Positions 1-9,500 of a DNA stretch of 64,000 nucleotides are shown piece after piece; within the stretch, counting starts at the first letter, position 1; every line of letters starts with the position of its first letter. Location: assembly GCA_023391415.1 (NCBI GenBank), contig JAEWAY010000036.1, positions 62,001 to 126,000 of the forward strand, given 5' to 3'. The notes beneath the pieces were generated by a model. It made no database searches. It was given only the letters and a program-made list of their open reading frames with translations, and had not been told where the DNA came from. A program made the translations under genes and the position numbers. The DNA comes from Bacteroidota bacterium. Lineage in GTDB: Bacteria; Bacteroidota; Bacteroidia; Cytophagales; Cytophagaceae.

Positions 1-308
1 TTTTGAGAATAATATTCTTCTCCCTGCTCATCCGTCACAATAAAATTTTGCTCCTTTCGGGCGTTGACGACTTCAAGCTCCTTTATCTCCACATTATACG
101 CGCGTACCTGCTCCTTGCTAATCCTCACCAGCTCCAGTGGATTTACTCCATCGCGCGACAAAAAACCATGGCTTTCCCGCGCCCAACGATTCCGGGGTTT
201 GCCATGATCGAAAACCAGTACCCGCCTCAAACATCTGGCGAGTATGAGCGCGGCGTTCAGGCCAGCGGGTCCGCCTCCGACAATAATAACATCGTAAAGT
301 TCTTTCAT
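1..308 (-). CDS. Thioredoxin-reductase-like FAD/NAD(P) oxidoreductase, N-terminal part (cut by window edge)
   Basis: The visible 102 residues start MKELYDVIIVGGGPAGLNAA, which is the FAD-binding Rossmann motif GGGPAG of the thioredoxin reductase-like flavoprotein family, followed by the FDHGKPRN-type segment that ends the second beta strand. The reading frame is open to base 1, so the C-terminal NADP domain and any redox-active CxxC lie outside the window. The ATG at 308 has a purine-rich AGGA upstream. It lies 81 bases downstream of folC on the same strand and may be the last visible member of that run. It could equally be a ferredoxin-NADP or bacillithiol-disulfide reductase relative, because only the FAD domain can be seen. 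Confidence 0.8.
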   Translation of the reverse strand, partial: MKELYDVIIVGGGPAGLNAALILARCLRRVLVFDHGKPRNRWARESHGFLSRDGVNPLELVRISKEQVRAYNVEIKELEVVNARKEQNFIVTDEQGEEYYSQ

Positions 309-389
309 CTCAAAAAATCCTCATAACATTAACTACGCGGATAAGATGAATGTTAGAGGAATAAAACCGTAAAAATAGATTGACGTTTG

Positions 390-1673
390 TCAGATACCTT
401 CAATATCGGCGACGACAAACGTGCTTCCTCCAATAAAAATAACATCCGAGGGTCCAGCGAGCGACTCCGCGTATTGTCTCGCCTCATTCACATTTTTTAC
501 CACCACCGCCTCAATACCCCTTGTTTCCTTCGCTATTCTCTTTAGTTCCTCCGCTGGCAAAGCCCGCTGTATGGAAGGCTGACAAAAAATATATACAGCC
601 TCCTCCGGCAATAGACGCAATACTTTCTCCACATCCTTATCGGCGACCATTCCCAATATAAAAATAATCCGGTCACGCCGCGTTCGTTTCAACGCGTCGA
701 CGATCATGGCGATGCCCGCTTCATTGTGTCCGGTATCACAAATCGTCAAAGGAGCGTCGCTCAACACCTGCCAGCGTCCTTTCAATCCCGTGATCGCGGT
801 CACATCCCTCATACCCCTTCGAAAAGCCGCTTCGTCCACCGCGAACGTCTCGCTTATCGCCTCGATAGCCGCCACCACTACCGGAATATTTTTACATTGG
901 TAGCTCCCTTTCAAATCACATTCCAGATCCTTCCATATCAATTCATCCCCCTTATACACATTGTACATGGCGGAATACTCATCAAAAACAACTCTGTAGC
1001 AATCATCGGCGAACCGGATCGGCGCGTTTTTTCTAGCCGCCACCTGCTCAAAAACCGGCCTCGATTCACAATGGGATTCCGAGATCAGGGCTGGAGTGCC
1101 GTCTTTTATGATTTCAGCCTTTTCAGCGGCAATCTCCGCGATCGTGTTTCCCAAAAACTGTTGATGATCAAAGCTTATATTGGTAATGACACTTAGTTCA
1201 GGCAGAATAACATTTGTCGAGTCCAGTCTGCCGCCCATTCCTACTTCAATCACAGCGACATCGACTTTTTGTCTGACAAAGTAATCAAAAGCCATCGCTA
1301 CCGTCATTTCGAAAAACGAAGGCTTGATTTCTTCGAGATCCGAATACATCCTATTCACAAAATCTACGACATCCTTTTCAGCGATTTCAACTCCGTCGAC
1401 CCGTATCCGTTCGGTAAATTCCTTTAAATGAGGCGAGGTATACAAGCCGGTTTTATATCCCGCGGATTGCAGCGCGGCCGCCAGCATGGAAGAAACACTG
1501 CCTTTTCCATTGGTACCCGCGACATGAATGGTCTTAAACTTCTGATGGGGATCGTCCAAAACCTTCAATAGCCGATAGGTATTATCCAAGCCTTTATTAA
1601 AGGCCGCGGCGCCGACTTTCTGAAACATCGGAAGCGCCGTATACAAGTAATCCAGCGTCTGTTTATAGTTCAC
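390..1673 (-). CDS. folC: Bifunctional folylpolyglutamate synthase / dihydrofolate synthase
   Basis: This 427-residue protein is a Mur-ligase-type ATP-dependent enzyme that adds glutamate to dihydropteroate or folates in the cytoplasm. The P-loop HVAGTNGKGSVSSML is at about residues 49-63. Further family signatures are EVGMGGRLDSTN at about 142-153 and NISFDHQQFLG at about 165-175. The C-terminal domain carries the CDTGHNEAG motif near residue 313. The length is normal for FolC. The start is a GTG at 1673, giving MNYKQTLDYLY, which matches the usual N-terminus of the family; no ATG fits. It is the seventh gene of the envelope run, 55 bases after the TonB-like gene, an association that is probably transcriptional rather than functional. 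Confidence 0.93.
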   Translation of the reverse strand: MNYKQTLDYLYTALPMFQKVGAAAFNKGLDNTYRLLKVLDDPHQKFKTIHVAGTNGKGSVSSMLAAALQSAGYKTGLYTSPHLKEFTERIRVDGVEIAEKDVVDFVNRMYSDLEEIKPSFFEMTVAMAFDYFVRQKVDVAVIEVGMGGRLDSTNVILPELSVITNISFDHQQFLGNTIAEIAAEKAEIIKDGTPALISESHCESRPVFEQVAARKNAPIRFADDCYRVVFDEYSAMYNVYKGDELIWKDLECDLKGSYQCKNIPVVVAAIEAISETFAVDEAAFRRGMRDVTAITGLKGRWQVLSDAPLTICDTGHNEAGIAMIVDALKRTRRDRIIFILGMVADKDVEKVLRLLPEEAVYIFCQPSIQRALPAEELKRIAKETRGIEAVVVKNVNEARQYAESLAGPSDVIFIGGSTFVVADIEGI

Positions 1674-1728
1674 CCTGTAAAAATAGAGTATGGGAGCATG
1701 TATTAAAAACGGAAGCTATCAAAAAAAA

Positions 1729-2634
1729 TCATTTCGCTATAATATCGAAACGTACTCTTCCTATATAATTAACGATATTTCTTCCTTCCGGAGAAAATGT
1801 CGTATTTCTCAACTGCTCCTTATAAAAATTCTCTACGGAAGGCGACACCGTTACTTCTTTCGTTTTGATCCACTCCACATTACCATAGTCATCCACCTTA
1901 AACTCAAACAGGATATATCCTCTTTCTTTGGAAGGATCTTTTTTGTCTGGAATTTTGTCCCAATTCCACCCGGCCATATTCAGTTTGGGACCATCGCCCC
2001 CTCCGCCTCCAGCGCCTGGAGTTCCGTACAGCGCTCTCGCGTCGACGCTTCCGCTTTCACTACCTTGATCGCCGGTCCCACCCGCTACTCCATGGCTTCC
2101 TCCCGCCGTTCCCGGTTTACCGGTATTGTTCGCGCTGCCCGAGCCTGTAGCTTTTGACGAAGGATCCGGCATTACGGCGCGGGGCTGTACGACTGGTTCC
2201 GGCTTGGGACTAACATCTTCTTTTGGCTTATTGTCTTTCGCGGGTTTATTTTCAACCGGCTTCACAGGTTTTATATCTTCGGCCACGACCGGACTTTCCA
2301 GATCGGAAGATGTGATAAAATCGTCCGGATCATTATGCTCGACAGGTTGCTCAACCACTTCATTCGCGGCTTCATGAGAGATGTCGGGCGCGGAACTGGA
2401 TGAAGCTTCCCTATCCCCGTTCGGATCCGAATAAGGTTCCGGCTGAGTTTCACCCCAACCTTCATCGGAAAGTCCAAAGTTTAACTCGACACCAGGGATA
2501 CCGGGATTGGGGGGATAAGGAGCTCTGTAAGCTGCAAAAATCATGAAAAGAACAAACAATAACGCGTGAATCACGATCGACACCGTAAATCCGACACGTT
2601 TGTTCTTTTGCTCGTCCTGCAGATTTTGATCCAT
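1729..2634 (-). CDS. TonB/TolA-like energy-transducing protein
   Basis: This 301-residue protein has a short cytoplasmic N-terminus, one membrane segment at about residues 15-38, a long Pro/Glu/Lys-rich and then Gly/Ser-rich periplasmic linker (about 40-215), and a compact C-terminal domain ending in VRFDIIAK. This is the architecture of TonB and TolA proteins, which couple an inner-membrane ExbB/ExbD-type motor to the outer membrane. The gene follows exbD by 11 bases, so the motor and transducer are cotranscribed. The C-terminal domain is only weakly like classical TonB, so a TolA-like role is possible. The low-complexity linker (KPVKPVENKPAKDNKPKED region) is typical for spanning the periplasm. 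The start is the ATG at 2634. Confidence 0.8.
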   Translation of the reverse strand: MDQNLQDEQKNKRVGFTVSIVIHALLFVLFMIFAAYRAPYPPNPGIPGVELNFGLSDEGWGETQPEPYSDPNGDREASSSSAPDISHEAANEVVEQPVEHNDPDDFITSSDLESPVVAEDIKPVKPVENKPAKDNKPKEDVSPKPEPVVQPRAVMPDPSSKATGSGSANNTGKPGTAGGSHGVAGGTGDQGSESGSVDARALYGTPGAGGGGGDGPKLNMAGWNWDKIPDKKDPSKERGYILFEFKVDDYGNVEWIKTKEVTVSPSVENFYKEQLRNTTFSPEGRNIVNYIGRVRFDIIAK

Positions 2635-2645
2635 ATGCTATCCTA

Positions 2646-3071
2646 TTAATCTTTTTGCTTGGTCGCCAATGAAATCTTGGCACCCAGGCTGTTTACAATA
2701 CCCGCTACTTTCACGAGGTACTCAACCGGTACTTCCTTGTCGATATACAAAATCGCGACCGGCACCTGTAAGTCTCCTTTTTCATACCGTTCCCCCTTAA
2801 ACCAACGAGCAAGCGCGACTTCTAGTTCGGCTTCCGGTATTTCCACATCATTAATATAATATTTCAGGTCTTTCGTGATCGTCACTCCCACCTTCTGCAA
2901 TTCAATGACTGTCTGTTCTTTTTTGGTAGTCGGAAGATTTACAGGCAGAGCGGTTGGCGTCACCATATTGGAAGTAAGCATAAAGAATATCAACAACAGA
3001 AACACGAAGTCCGTCATTGACGCCATGCTAAATTCCGGATTAACCTTATTTTTACTCTTAAATCTGGCCAT
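2646..3071 (-). CDS. ExbD/TolR family biopolymer transport protein
   Basis: This 141-residue protein has one N-terminal membrane helix containing the conserved proton-carrying aspartate in the sequence SMTDFVFLLLIFFMLT (about residues 15-30), and a periplasmic domain. This is the layout of ExbD/TolR, the peptidoglycan-contacting stator partner of ExbB/TolQ. I chose the ATG at 3071 (MARFKSKNKVNPEF) because it gives the usual short basic N-terminus and lies 4 bases after the exbB stop; an upstream in-frame ATG at 3113 would run into the exbB coding sequence. The protein is part of the run TPR - barrel - HU/SPOR - exbB - exbD - tonB-like - folC. Confidence 0.92.
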   Translation of the reverse strand: MARFKSKNKVNPEFSMASMTDFVFLLLIFFMLTSNMVTPTALPVNLPTTKKEQTVIELQKVGVTITKDLKYYINDVEIPEAELEVALARWFKGERYEKGDLQVPVAILYIDKEVPVEYLVKVAGIVNSLGAKISLATKQKD

Positions 3072-3075
3072 TTTC

Positions 3076-3777
3076 TTATTTTCCAGGCTCTTGTAGGAAT
3101 TCCATAAACTCAATCGAGGTGTACTCCATCTGATGGATTATTTTCTGCACTTTACCTGTGAGATAATTATAACCTATATACGCGATCAGCCCCACAATAA
3201 GTCCGGCTACAGTCGTGATCATCGCTTCATAAATCCCGGAACTAAGTACTTTGGGACTGATGGTACCTTCATGCTGCGCGATCGCGATAAAGGCCTGTAC
3301 CATACCGGATACGGTACCAAGAAAACCAATCATCGGGGCGGCGCCGGAAATCGTAGCCAGCGTATTAAGATTGCGCTCCAGCTTGAAGATCTCGATCCGA
3401 CCGACATTTTCAATACTAGCTTCAATAGTCTGCAAAGGTTTGCCCAATTTTACAATGCCTTTCCGCAACATTCTGGCGAATGGCGTATTGTATTGAGCGC
3501 ACAGGTTTTTGGCCGCTGATACATCGCCCTGGCTTACATAATTATGAAGCTCTTCAAGAAACCTTCCGGGGTCCCTATCCGCCTTCCTTAAAGTAAGGAA
3601 GCGCTCGACAATTAAATACACCGCCAAAATACTCAACAAAATAAGGGGAATCATAAAAATTCCCCCTTTCATAATAAGATCCAGAATCGATACGGAATCG
3701 GATTGCGGCATTCCTACTGAAGTCAATGAGTCAGCTCCGGGCTGAATAATATCAAGAAACAGATTTAAAAAGACCAT
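3076..3777 (-). CDS. ExbB/TolQ/MotA family proton-channel protein
   Basis: This 233-residue inner-membrane protein has three predicted helices: about residues 36-58, about 138-162 (with the GAAPMIGFLGTVSGM signature) and about 180-208 (MITTVAGLIVGLIAY). This three-helix pattern and the conserved GLLGTV-like motif define the MotA/TolQ/ExbB channel family, which uses the proton gradient with ExbD/TolR to do mechanical work on the periplasm. The start is the ATG at 3777, 25 bases after the stop of the HU/SPOR gene. The family signature does not separate ExbB from TolQ; the TPR and SPOR neighbours argue for a Tol-like role. Confidence 0.92.
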   Translation of the reverse strand: MVFLNLFLDIIQPGADSLTSVGMPQSDSVSILDLIMKGGIFMIPLILLSILAVYLIVERFLTLRKADRDPGRFLEELHNYVSQGDVSAAKNLCAQYNTPFARMLRKGIVKLGKPLQTIEASIENVGRIEIFKLERNLNTLATISGAAPMIGFLGTVSGMVQAFIAIAQHEGTISPKVLSSGIYEAMITTVAGLIVGLIAYIGYNYLTGKVQKIIHQMEYTSIEFMEFLQEPGK

Positions 3778-3802
3778 ACTACTATCTTATAGCGTTGCGC
3801 GA

Positions 3803-4915
3803 TTAATTATTAGTCATTACCCAGGCGCTCTCTCCGAACTGATTTCTGTATTCGGGAAGACGGGAATAAGCCTCTTTTTTGTCCGCGAAATCCGCTACGA
3901 CTACTTTATATAGACCTGTTCCGGACTTTGGCTCAAGCACATATATGTCGCATTGAGCGCAATCAAGTTGATTTCGCAGCTTGTCGGCATTGCCTTTTTT
4001 AGCGAAAGCGCCTACGACAATTGAATACGCTCCCGAAACACCCGACCGCGACTCCACCCGCTCCTCAACATCGACCGAGGACCTGGTAGATATGGCTGGC
4101 TGATCATAAATAGGAACAGGATCCGACTCTGTAACCAGATTTTTACCACCTTCAAAATTTTCGCCGGTTTCCATTTCAACGGTAAACTCCTCCTCGGTAG
4201 TATCTACCATCGCGTTTTCCGCGAAGTTTTCTTCCGATACAAGCTCATCGTTTTTTCCCTCAGTTGGCTCTTCTTCTCCTTTTACCAGCGAAGAAGGCTC
4301 GGCGGAACTAAACGCGAAAAACCTGGCGATGGCTTCGTTCTGGTCTTTCACTCCATACATGACCGCTCCCGCTCCAAGAATTACCAATAAAGGCAATAAG
4401 GCCCAGACAACCTTTGAACTATTTTTAACCGGTTTGTCGTTGGGATTATCCGAGTTTTCCATTTTCTTTTTAGCAGGTCTGTGTCTCATAATTTCTCTTT
4501 CAACAGGTTTATATAATATCTCTGGCAGTCCAAAACTTTCTTCCAGAAAATCATTACTTACAAATGGGTCAAATTCTATTTCCCGAACAGGCGTATAATA
4601 AAAACGTCCGACTCCATGAATTTCATAATAGCCATATCCCTGTAGTTTCTGGTGAATTAAGGTTACATAGTTTTCAATGTATTCATGAGCCTGAGCGACA
4701 GCTATCTTTTCTTTCTCCACAATCAGCGATACCAGCTTTTCCGAATTGGTATCCAACTGGGGATTAAACACGATCTTTTTCGCGGGTGGTTTAAACTTGT
4801 GCGTCACAGGATGAATTTCAGCGCCGGCGCGCCTGGTCACAAAGCCACCCAACCCTTTGACAGAAAAACAATCTTCTGTTTGCAACAACCGTTCTATATA
4901 TACGTCAAGATTCAT
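3803..4915 (-). CDS. HU-like domain and SPOR domain membrane protein
   Basis: This 370-residue protein combines an N-terminal HU/CCDC81-like region (about 1-110, including GLGGFVTRRAGAEIHP and the FNPQLDTNSEKLV segment), one membrane helix (about 162-182, VVWALLPLLVILGAGAVMYG), an acidic linker, and a C-terminal SPOR domain (about 290-368, starting YSIVVGAFAKKGNADKLRNQ). SPOR domains bind denuded glycan strands at division sites. This combination is a known Bacteroidota architecture whose HU-like part faces the cytoplasm and may touch DNA or another protein. I prefer the ATG at 4915 because it follows a GGGTGG purine-rich stretch; a GTG at 4921 would add two residues. Its position between an outer-membrane barrel and exbB suggests a role in envelope constriction. 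Confidence 0.85.
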   Translation of the reverse strand: MNLDVYIERLLQTEDCFSVKGLGGFVTRRAGAEIHPVTHKFKPPAKKIVFNPQLDTNSEKLVSLIVEKEKIAVAQAHEYIENYVTLIHQKLQGYGYYEIHGVGRFYYTPVREIEFDPFVSNDFLEESFGLPEILYKPVEREIMRHRPAKKKMENSDNPNDKPVKNSSKVVWALLPLLVILGAGAVMYGVKDQNEAIARFFAFSSAEPSSLVKGEEEPTEGKNDELVSEENFAENAMVDTTEEEFTVEMETGENFEGGKNLVTESDPVPIYDQPAISTRSSVDVEERVESRSGVSGAYSIVVGAFAKKGNADKLRNQLDCAQCDIYVLEPKSGTGLYKVVVADFADKKEAYSRLPEYRNQFGESAWVMTNN

Positions 4916-4923
4916 ATCCACCC

Positions 4924-6564
4924 TTAAAAAGTATACGAAACACCAACCAGTACATTTGTTCCTTTAACGGGATAGTACATATAACGTTGGTAATTTTTAC
5001 CTAAAATATTATTTAACTGAACAAAAGCCGAAAAAGCCTCGGAAAAGCGATAATCTACTTTGAGATTAAGGTCAAAAATATCATTCAGCTTCTCCGTAGC
5101 GCCCGATATCGGATTTCTCGCTTTCAGGCCGCTAAGATAAAAAATATCCAGATTAAAATATATTTTCTTATGCAGGTTATACGAGCCGAGCAAGGCCATG
5201 TCGAAAGTAGGACGATGCCATGGCTCCGCGACCATACCGCCAAGCTCATAGCTATACAGGTTGGCGTCCAGTCCCATTCGAAACTTTCGGGTAAACTCAT
5301 AGGTAAGCGCCGCGTATATGTTGAAAATAGTAGCCTGCTCTGAATCATAGATAACTTCGAAAGCTGAGGTATCGGACATGGCGTTTACGAAGAAAGGAAG
5401 ATAGCGATAGGTCTGATACGAGAGACGGGCCTGATAGGTAAGCCGTTCCAGGGCGTTGCCCTGAAGACCCGCGTAAATATCCAGGGTATTGTTGGTGTTA
5501 CTCAAAGCGACTCCGTTGAGCAACCAGGGATTCTGACTAACGAAGGTTCTCCATGTATTGCGCCGCGTCTCTCCACCAATACCGGCAAAAACCATTAACT
5601 GATCCGGCAGGACATGGTAGTCTCCCCGCAAAACCGGATACAGATGGAATCGGGATCTGAAGGTCGTATCGGACGTATAGGCGGCTGTAAATCCGGCTTC
5701 AAGCTTATATCGTTCCTGAGAAAATACAACCGTAGGCCTGATCTGAAAGAAATGCCTTGCAAAGTTGTCGATATAGCTTCGCGAAGAATATGAATATTCG
5801 CCGGATAGGTTGACGGCCTTGTCATTATCTATCCGATATCCGCCTTCATAGTTTAGCAAGAACTCGTTTTCCTTGCTATCCCTGTTGTCGCCCAGATGAA
5901 AATAATTCAGGCCAACCTTGTAGTTCAGCTCCGCTTCCGGATCGGCGCTGGTAAACTTCAATCCCGCCTTAAGCAGATTGTATACCAGTTTCAAAGTATC
6001 CTCGTCTACTTCCGGCGCCAGGACCTGATCAAACCCATAATAGTTGAAGCGCTGACGTTGCCAGGACAGATCTCCGTCGACTGTTACCTTGTTCAGGAAA
6101 TAACGCCCATATACACCCAGGTTGTTCACACCAGAGCGAGCGTAATCTACCGGGCCTCTGGCCGAGCTCAAATGCCGGACATGAACGCCATAGGCGTATT
6201 TATCACTACGTTTGCTATTGAAATGCCCCTCGAGGTAAGGAGTGATATAATTGCCAAAACCCGCTTTTACATAGTTGCCGTATATTTTGGACAACTCGTC
6301 CGGATTGAGCGTTCTGACTCTGATTTTCATATCAAGCTTGGACATTTCCCCCGGCACCTCCACATAGTCATATGTCTGAGCCGAAACTTCACTTTGCGGA
6401 ACGTCATACGTTACTTTTTCATAGTTTCGGTTTACTTCCGGCAATTCAATACTCCGCTCCTTGGTGATGGTAAGATCCTTGTTCAGGGAAGAGCCCCTAT
6501 GGTTCTGTCCAACGGAAGCAAGGGAGAGAAAAACGCCGCAAAGGACAATACATGTCTTATTCAT
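4924..6564 (-). CDS. Outer-membrane beta-barrel protein, TonB-receptor-like without a visible plug
   Basis: This 546-residue protein has a signal peptide (MNKTCIVLCGVFLSLASVGQ), a short N-terminal extension, and then alternating amphipathic strands with many aromatic ends (for example YVKAGFGNYITPYLEGHF near residue 95). It ends in VGVSYTF, the terminal aromatic residue typical of outer-membrane barrels. The length and strand density resemble the barrel half of TonB-dependent receptors, but I see no TonB box or plug domain. It overlaps the TPR gene by 8 bases, showing tight cotranscription. Function is unknown; it may be the outer-membrane partner of the ExbBD-TonB-like motor or of the TPR protein. 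Confidence 0.78.
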   Translation of the reverse strand: MNKTCIVLCGVFLSLASVGQNHRGSSLNKDLTITKERSIELPEVNRNYEKVTYDVPQSEVSAQTYDYVEVPGEMSKLDMKIRVRTLNPDELSKIYGNYVKAGFGNYITPYLEGHFNSKRSDKYAYGVHVRHLSSARGPVDYARSGVNNLGVYGRYFLNKVTVDGDLSWQRQRFNYYGFDQVLAPEVDEDTLKLVYNLLKAGLKFTSADPEAELNYKVGLNYFHLGDNRDSKENEFLLNYEGGYRIDNDKAVNLSGEYSYSSRSYIDNFARHFFQIRPTVVFSQERYKLEAGFTAAYTSDTTFRSRFHLYPVLRGDYHVLPDQLMVFAGIGGETRRNTWRTFVSQNPWLLNGVALSNTNNTLDIYAGLQGNALERLTYQARLSYQTYRYLPFFVNAMSDTSAFEVIYDSEQATIFNIYAALTYEFTRKFRMGLDANLYSYELGGMVAEPWHRPTFDMALLGSYNLHKKIYFNLDIFYLSGLKARNPISGATEKLNDIFDLNLKVDYRFSEAFSAFVQLNNILGKNYQRYMYYPVKGTNVLVGVSYTF

Positions 6565-9500
6565 TAGAGTCCGCCTCCTTCTTTTCTATTTGTTGGATTT
6601 GTTCAAGTTTTTCCTTAGCCTGCTTTATACTCGGCTCATGAGTCGACTTCTCAATAATCGACTGCAAGGTGGCCTTTGCCTGAAACAGTTCATCGGTCGC
6701 GATAAAGTTGTCCGCTATCAATAAAAATGATTTTGAAAGCCAGTCACTATAGGTATAAAATGAGTTGTTCAGTTCATAGAGCGTCTCCAGCGACTGCTTG
6801 TATTTCCCCTGCTCAAACAGTATAAGCGCGATCATATATTTGGCTTCGGCCGCGTTGGCGTCTTTCGCGAGATTGATGGTCGAAATAAAATAATCAATAG
6901 CTTTCTCCTTGTCTCCGGCCATATAAGCTACCTTGCCAAGATACAACGTCGCCTTGTTCGCGTCGAGGGAATACTTGCTATGATTCAACAATTGTTCGCC
7001 GTAGTATGCGACTGAATCATAAACGCCCAAATTATAGTATACTTCCATTAAAGACACCCAGGCGATCGAGCGTTCTTTAGAACTAGAGGAATTGTCTAGC
7101 AACCGCTTATACCAATCTCTGGCTTCGGCGTAATTTTCGTTTTTGTAATATATATCCGCGAGCTTTAATATGGCCCTGGTAAAATTGTCGTTCTTACCTT
7201 CATTAATGACCATTTTAAACTGCGCCAGCGCCAAGTCTTCCTTATTCGATTTCAAATAGGAATCAGCCAGATAATAACGGGCGTCTGCGTTGTTAGGACT
7301 CTCTGGATACCTGTCGATATATTCTTTCAGGGCCTGAGCGGCCCGATCATATTTTTGATTGTTGTAAAAAGACCTGGCGGCTTCATAATCTATATTGACC
7401 AGAGCCGTACCCTCAGGATTATTTTTAACAAAAGCCTCTCTGAAATACTCAAATTCTTCGGAACGATCCGTATTGCTCAGCGCGTCTTGCATACCCGCCA
7501 GCGCCTCAACCGTTATCGCGTGATTCGGGAAATCATAAATTATTCTTTTATAATCCTCTATGGCTTTTTCATAATTGCCAAGATTACGGAAAGAAATCGC
7601 TCTGAAGTTCAACGCGAACGGAACATGCGAGCTGGTTGGATAATCCGCGATCAGTTTAGAAAAAATAGAAATCGCCTCATTAAAGCCCCCATGAGTAAAA
7701 ACAATTTCAGCTTTACCAAACAAGGCGTCGTCTACATACAGGGAAGAGGGAAATGAATAGATCACTTTGTCAAAATTGACGATCGCTTCATCTTCCTTGT
7801 CCTGAAACGGCAATATCACACCTTTTTTGTAATAGGCGTAATCCAGATCAGGATTTCTGGAGTCAATAGCCTTATTATAAAATCTAAGAGCTTCCGCGTA
7901 GTTTTTATTATGGGCGTACAAATCCGCCAACCTCAGTATCGCGTCGTCGTAATAGAGGCGGTCCCTTTTTTTCTCGACGCTGTTTATATATTCCCTGAAA
8001 TGCTCAAGAGCCTTATCATATTTTTGCTGACTATAATAGGCGTACGCGATTCCATACCTGGACTTAACATAAAATTCATTGCCGGAGCCCGTATTCTGAA
8101 ATACTCTGGCATAACTATTTACAGCCTGATCATACTCTTTCAGAATCGAATGCGCCTCCCCCTTCCAAAAAGATACCGCCAAAAACACGTCTTTGTCAAT
8201 AGCGAACTGCGAAGACTTATTCAACATCTCCACCGCTCTTTCAAAATTGCCATTATTAAACTCTTCAATACCTTTAAAAAAAGTAACCCTCTGATAAGCC
8301 GTATTCAACCGGAGGCTCCTGCTTTTCAAACTCTCAATATAATTGATCGCTTCGGTATAGTTGCTGGTTTTAAGAAACGCTTCCCCCAGCAGCTCATCCG
8401 CTTCCTGAGCATGGGCGCTACCCGGGAAGTTCCGGTTAAAGTTTTTCAGGGTATTGATCGTTTCAGCAAAATTGCCCAATTCGGCGCTGACCTTCGCGTA
8501 GTTAAAAAGCGCTTCTTCCTGAATCTGCTTACTATATTCCGATTTGGCAGCCTGTTGAAAAGCCAGTAAAGCGAATTGTTTTTCGTTGATTTTGAGGTAC
8601 GAAAGTCCCAGATAGTAGCTGGATACCTGACCAAGCGCGTCCTCACCCGCGGCGATCGACTTAAAATTGTTGGCCGCCTCCTCATATCTACCGTTCTGAT
8701 ATTGACTAAAAGCCAGCCTGTATTGCAAAGGTGGCGTCATGGCTCCACCATTTTCCTTTTCATAATTTTCAAAAAACTCACCCGCCTTCACATAATCGGC
8801 TTTCATAAAATGCGCCTCCGCGATCAGCATGTACAATTCCGCTTTCTCCCTGATATCATTCCTTTGGACGCTTTTTTCGGCATACTCGATCAACCGGTCG
8901 TTTTCACCCTGCTGATAATACACATTGGCTACCAGATAGGGCACCACCGCCGCGTAACCTTCATTTTGCTCCGCTTTCAACAGGTCCGCCAGCGCTTCTT
9001 CATACAAACCATTCTTCAACTCTATATAGCCGGCATAATAGCTGGCCGCGTATGTATACTTGTGATCCCTACGCTTTATCTTGTTGAAGTACTCGTAAGC
9101 CGCGTCAAAATCCTTCTGGCTAAAATACGCGTACCCAAGCTTAAAGCTCGCCTCCATTCTCTGTTCCTCTGAAAGCGAAGCTTCATTCGCTTTCTTTAAA
9201 TAATCAATTGTTTTCTGATATTGCCTGTTGTTGTAGAAGAAATTGCCCAACTCAAAATAGGCCAAAGCCGCCTTGCTGTGCCAGGGATATTTCCGAATAA
9301 ACTCCTTAAACAGGAGTTCGGCGTCAGGATTAAAAAGATTCAAAGCGCAGTACGCTATATAATAGTCCGCGTCGGCCCCTCGGATATCCTGCCTTTGGTC
9401 GCTCCTTTTTACCGCGGTCAGGTATTCCTCAAACGATTTACGAGCCGCGGAATATTTTTCCCGATCCAACAACTCCATGGAAGCCCTAAAAAGGCGCTCA

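Noticed and set aside
5896..6567. Open frame of 223 codons opposite the barrel gene
   Set aside because: Antisense to a gene with clear signal peptide and barrel pattern; no support of its own.
7910..8569. Open frame of 219 codons opposite the TPR gene
   Set aside because: It is a by-product of the repeated TPR coding sequence, and carries no domain or start signal.
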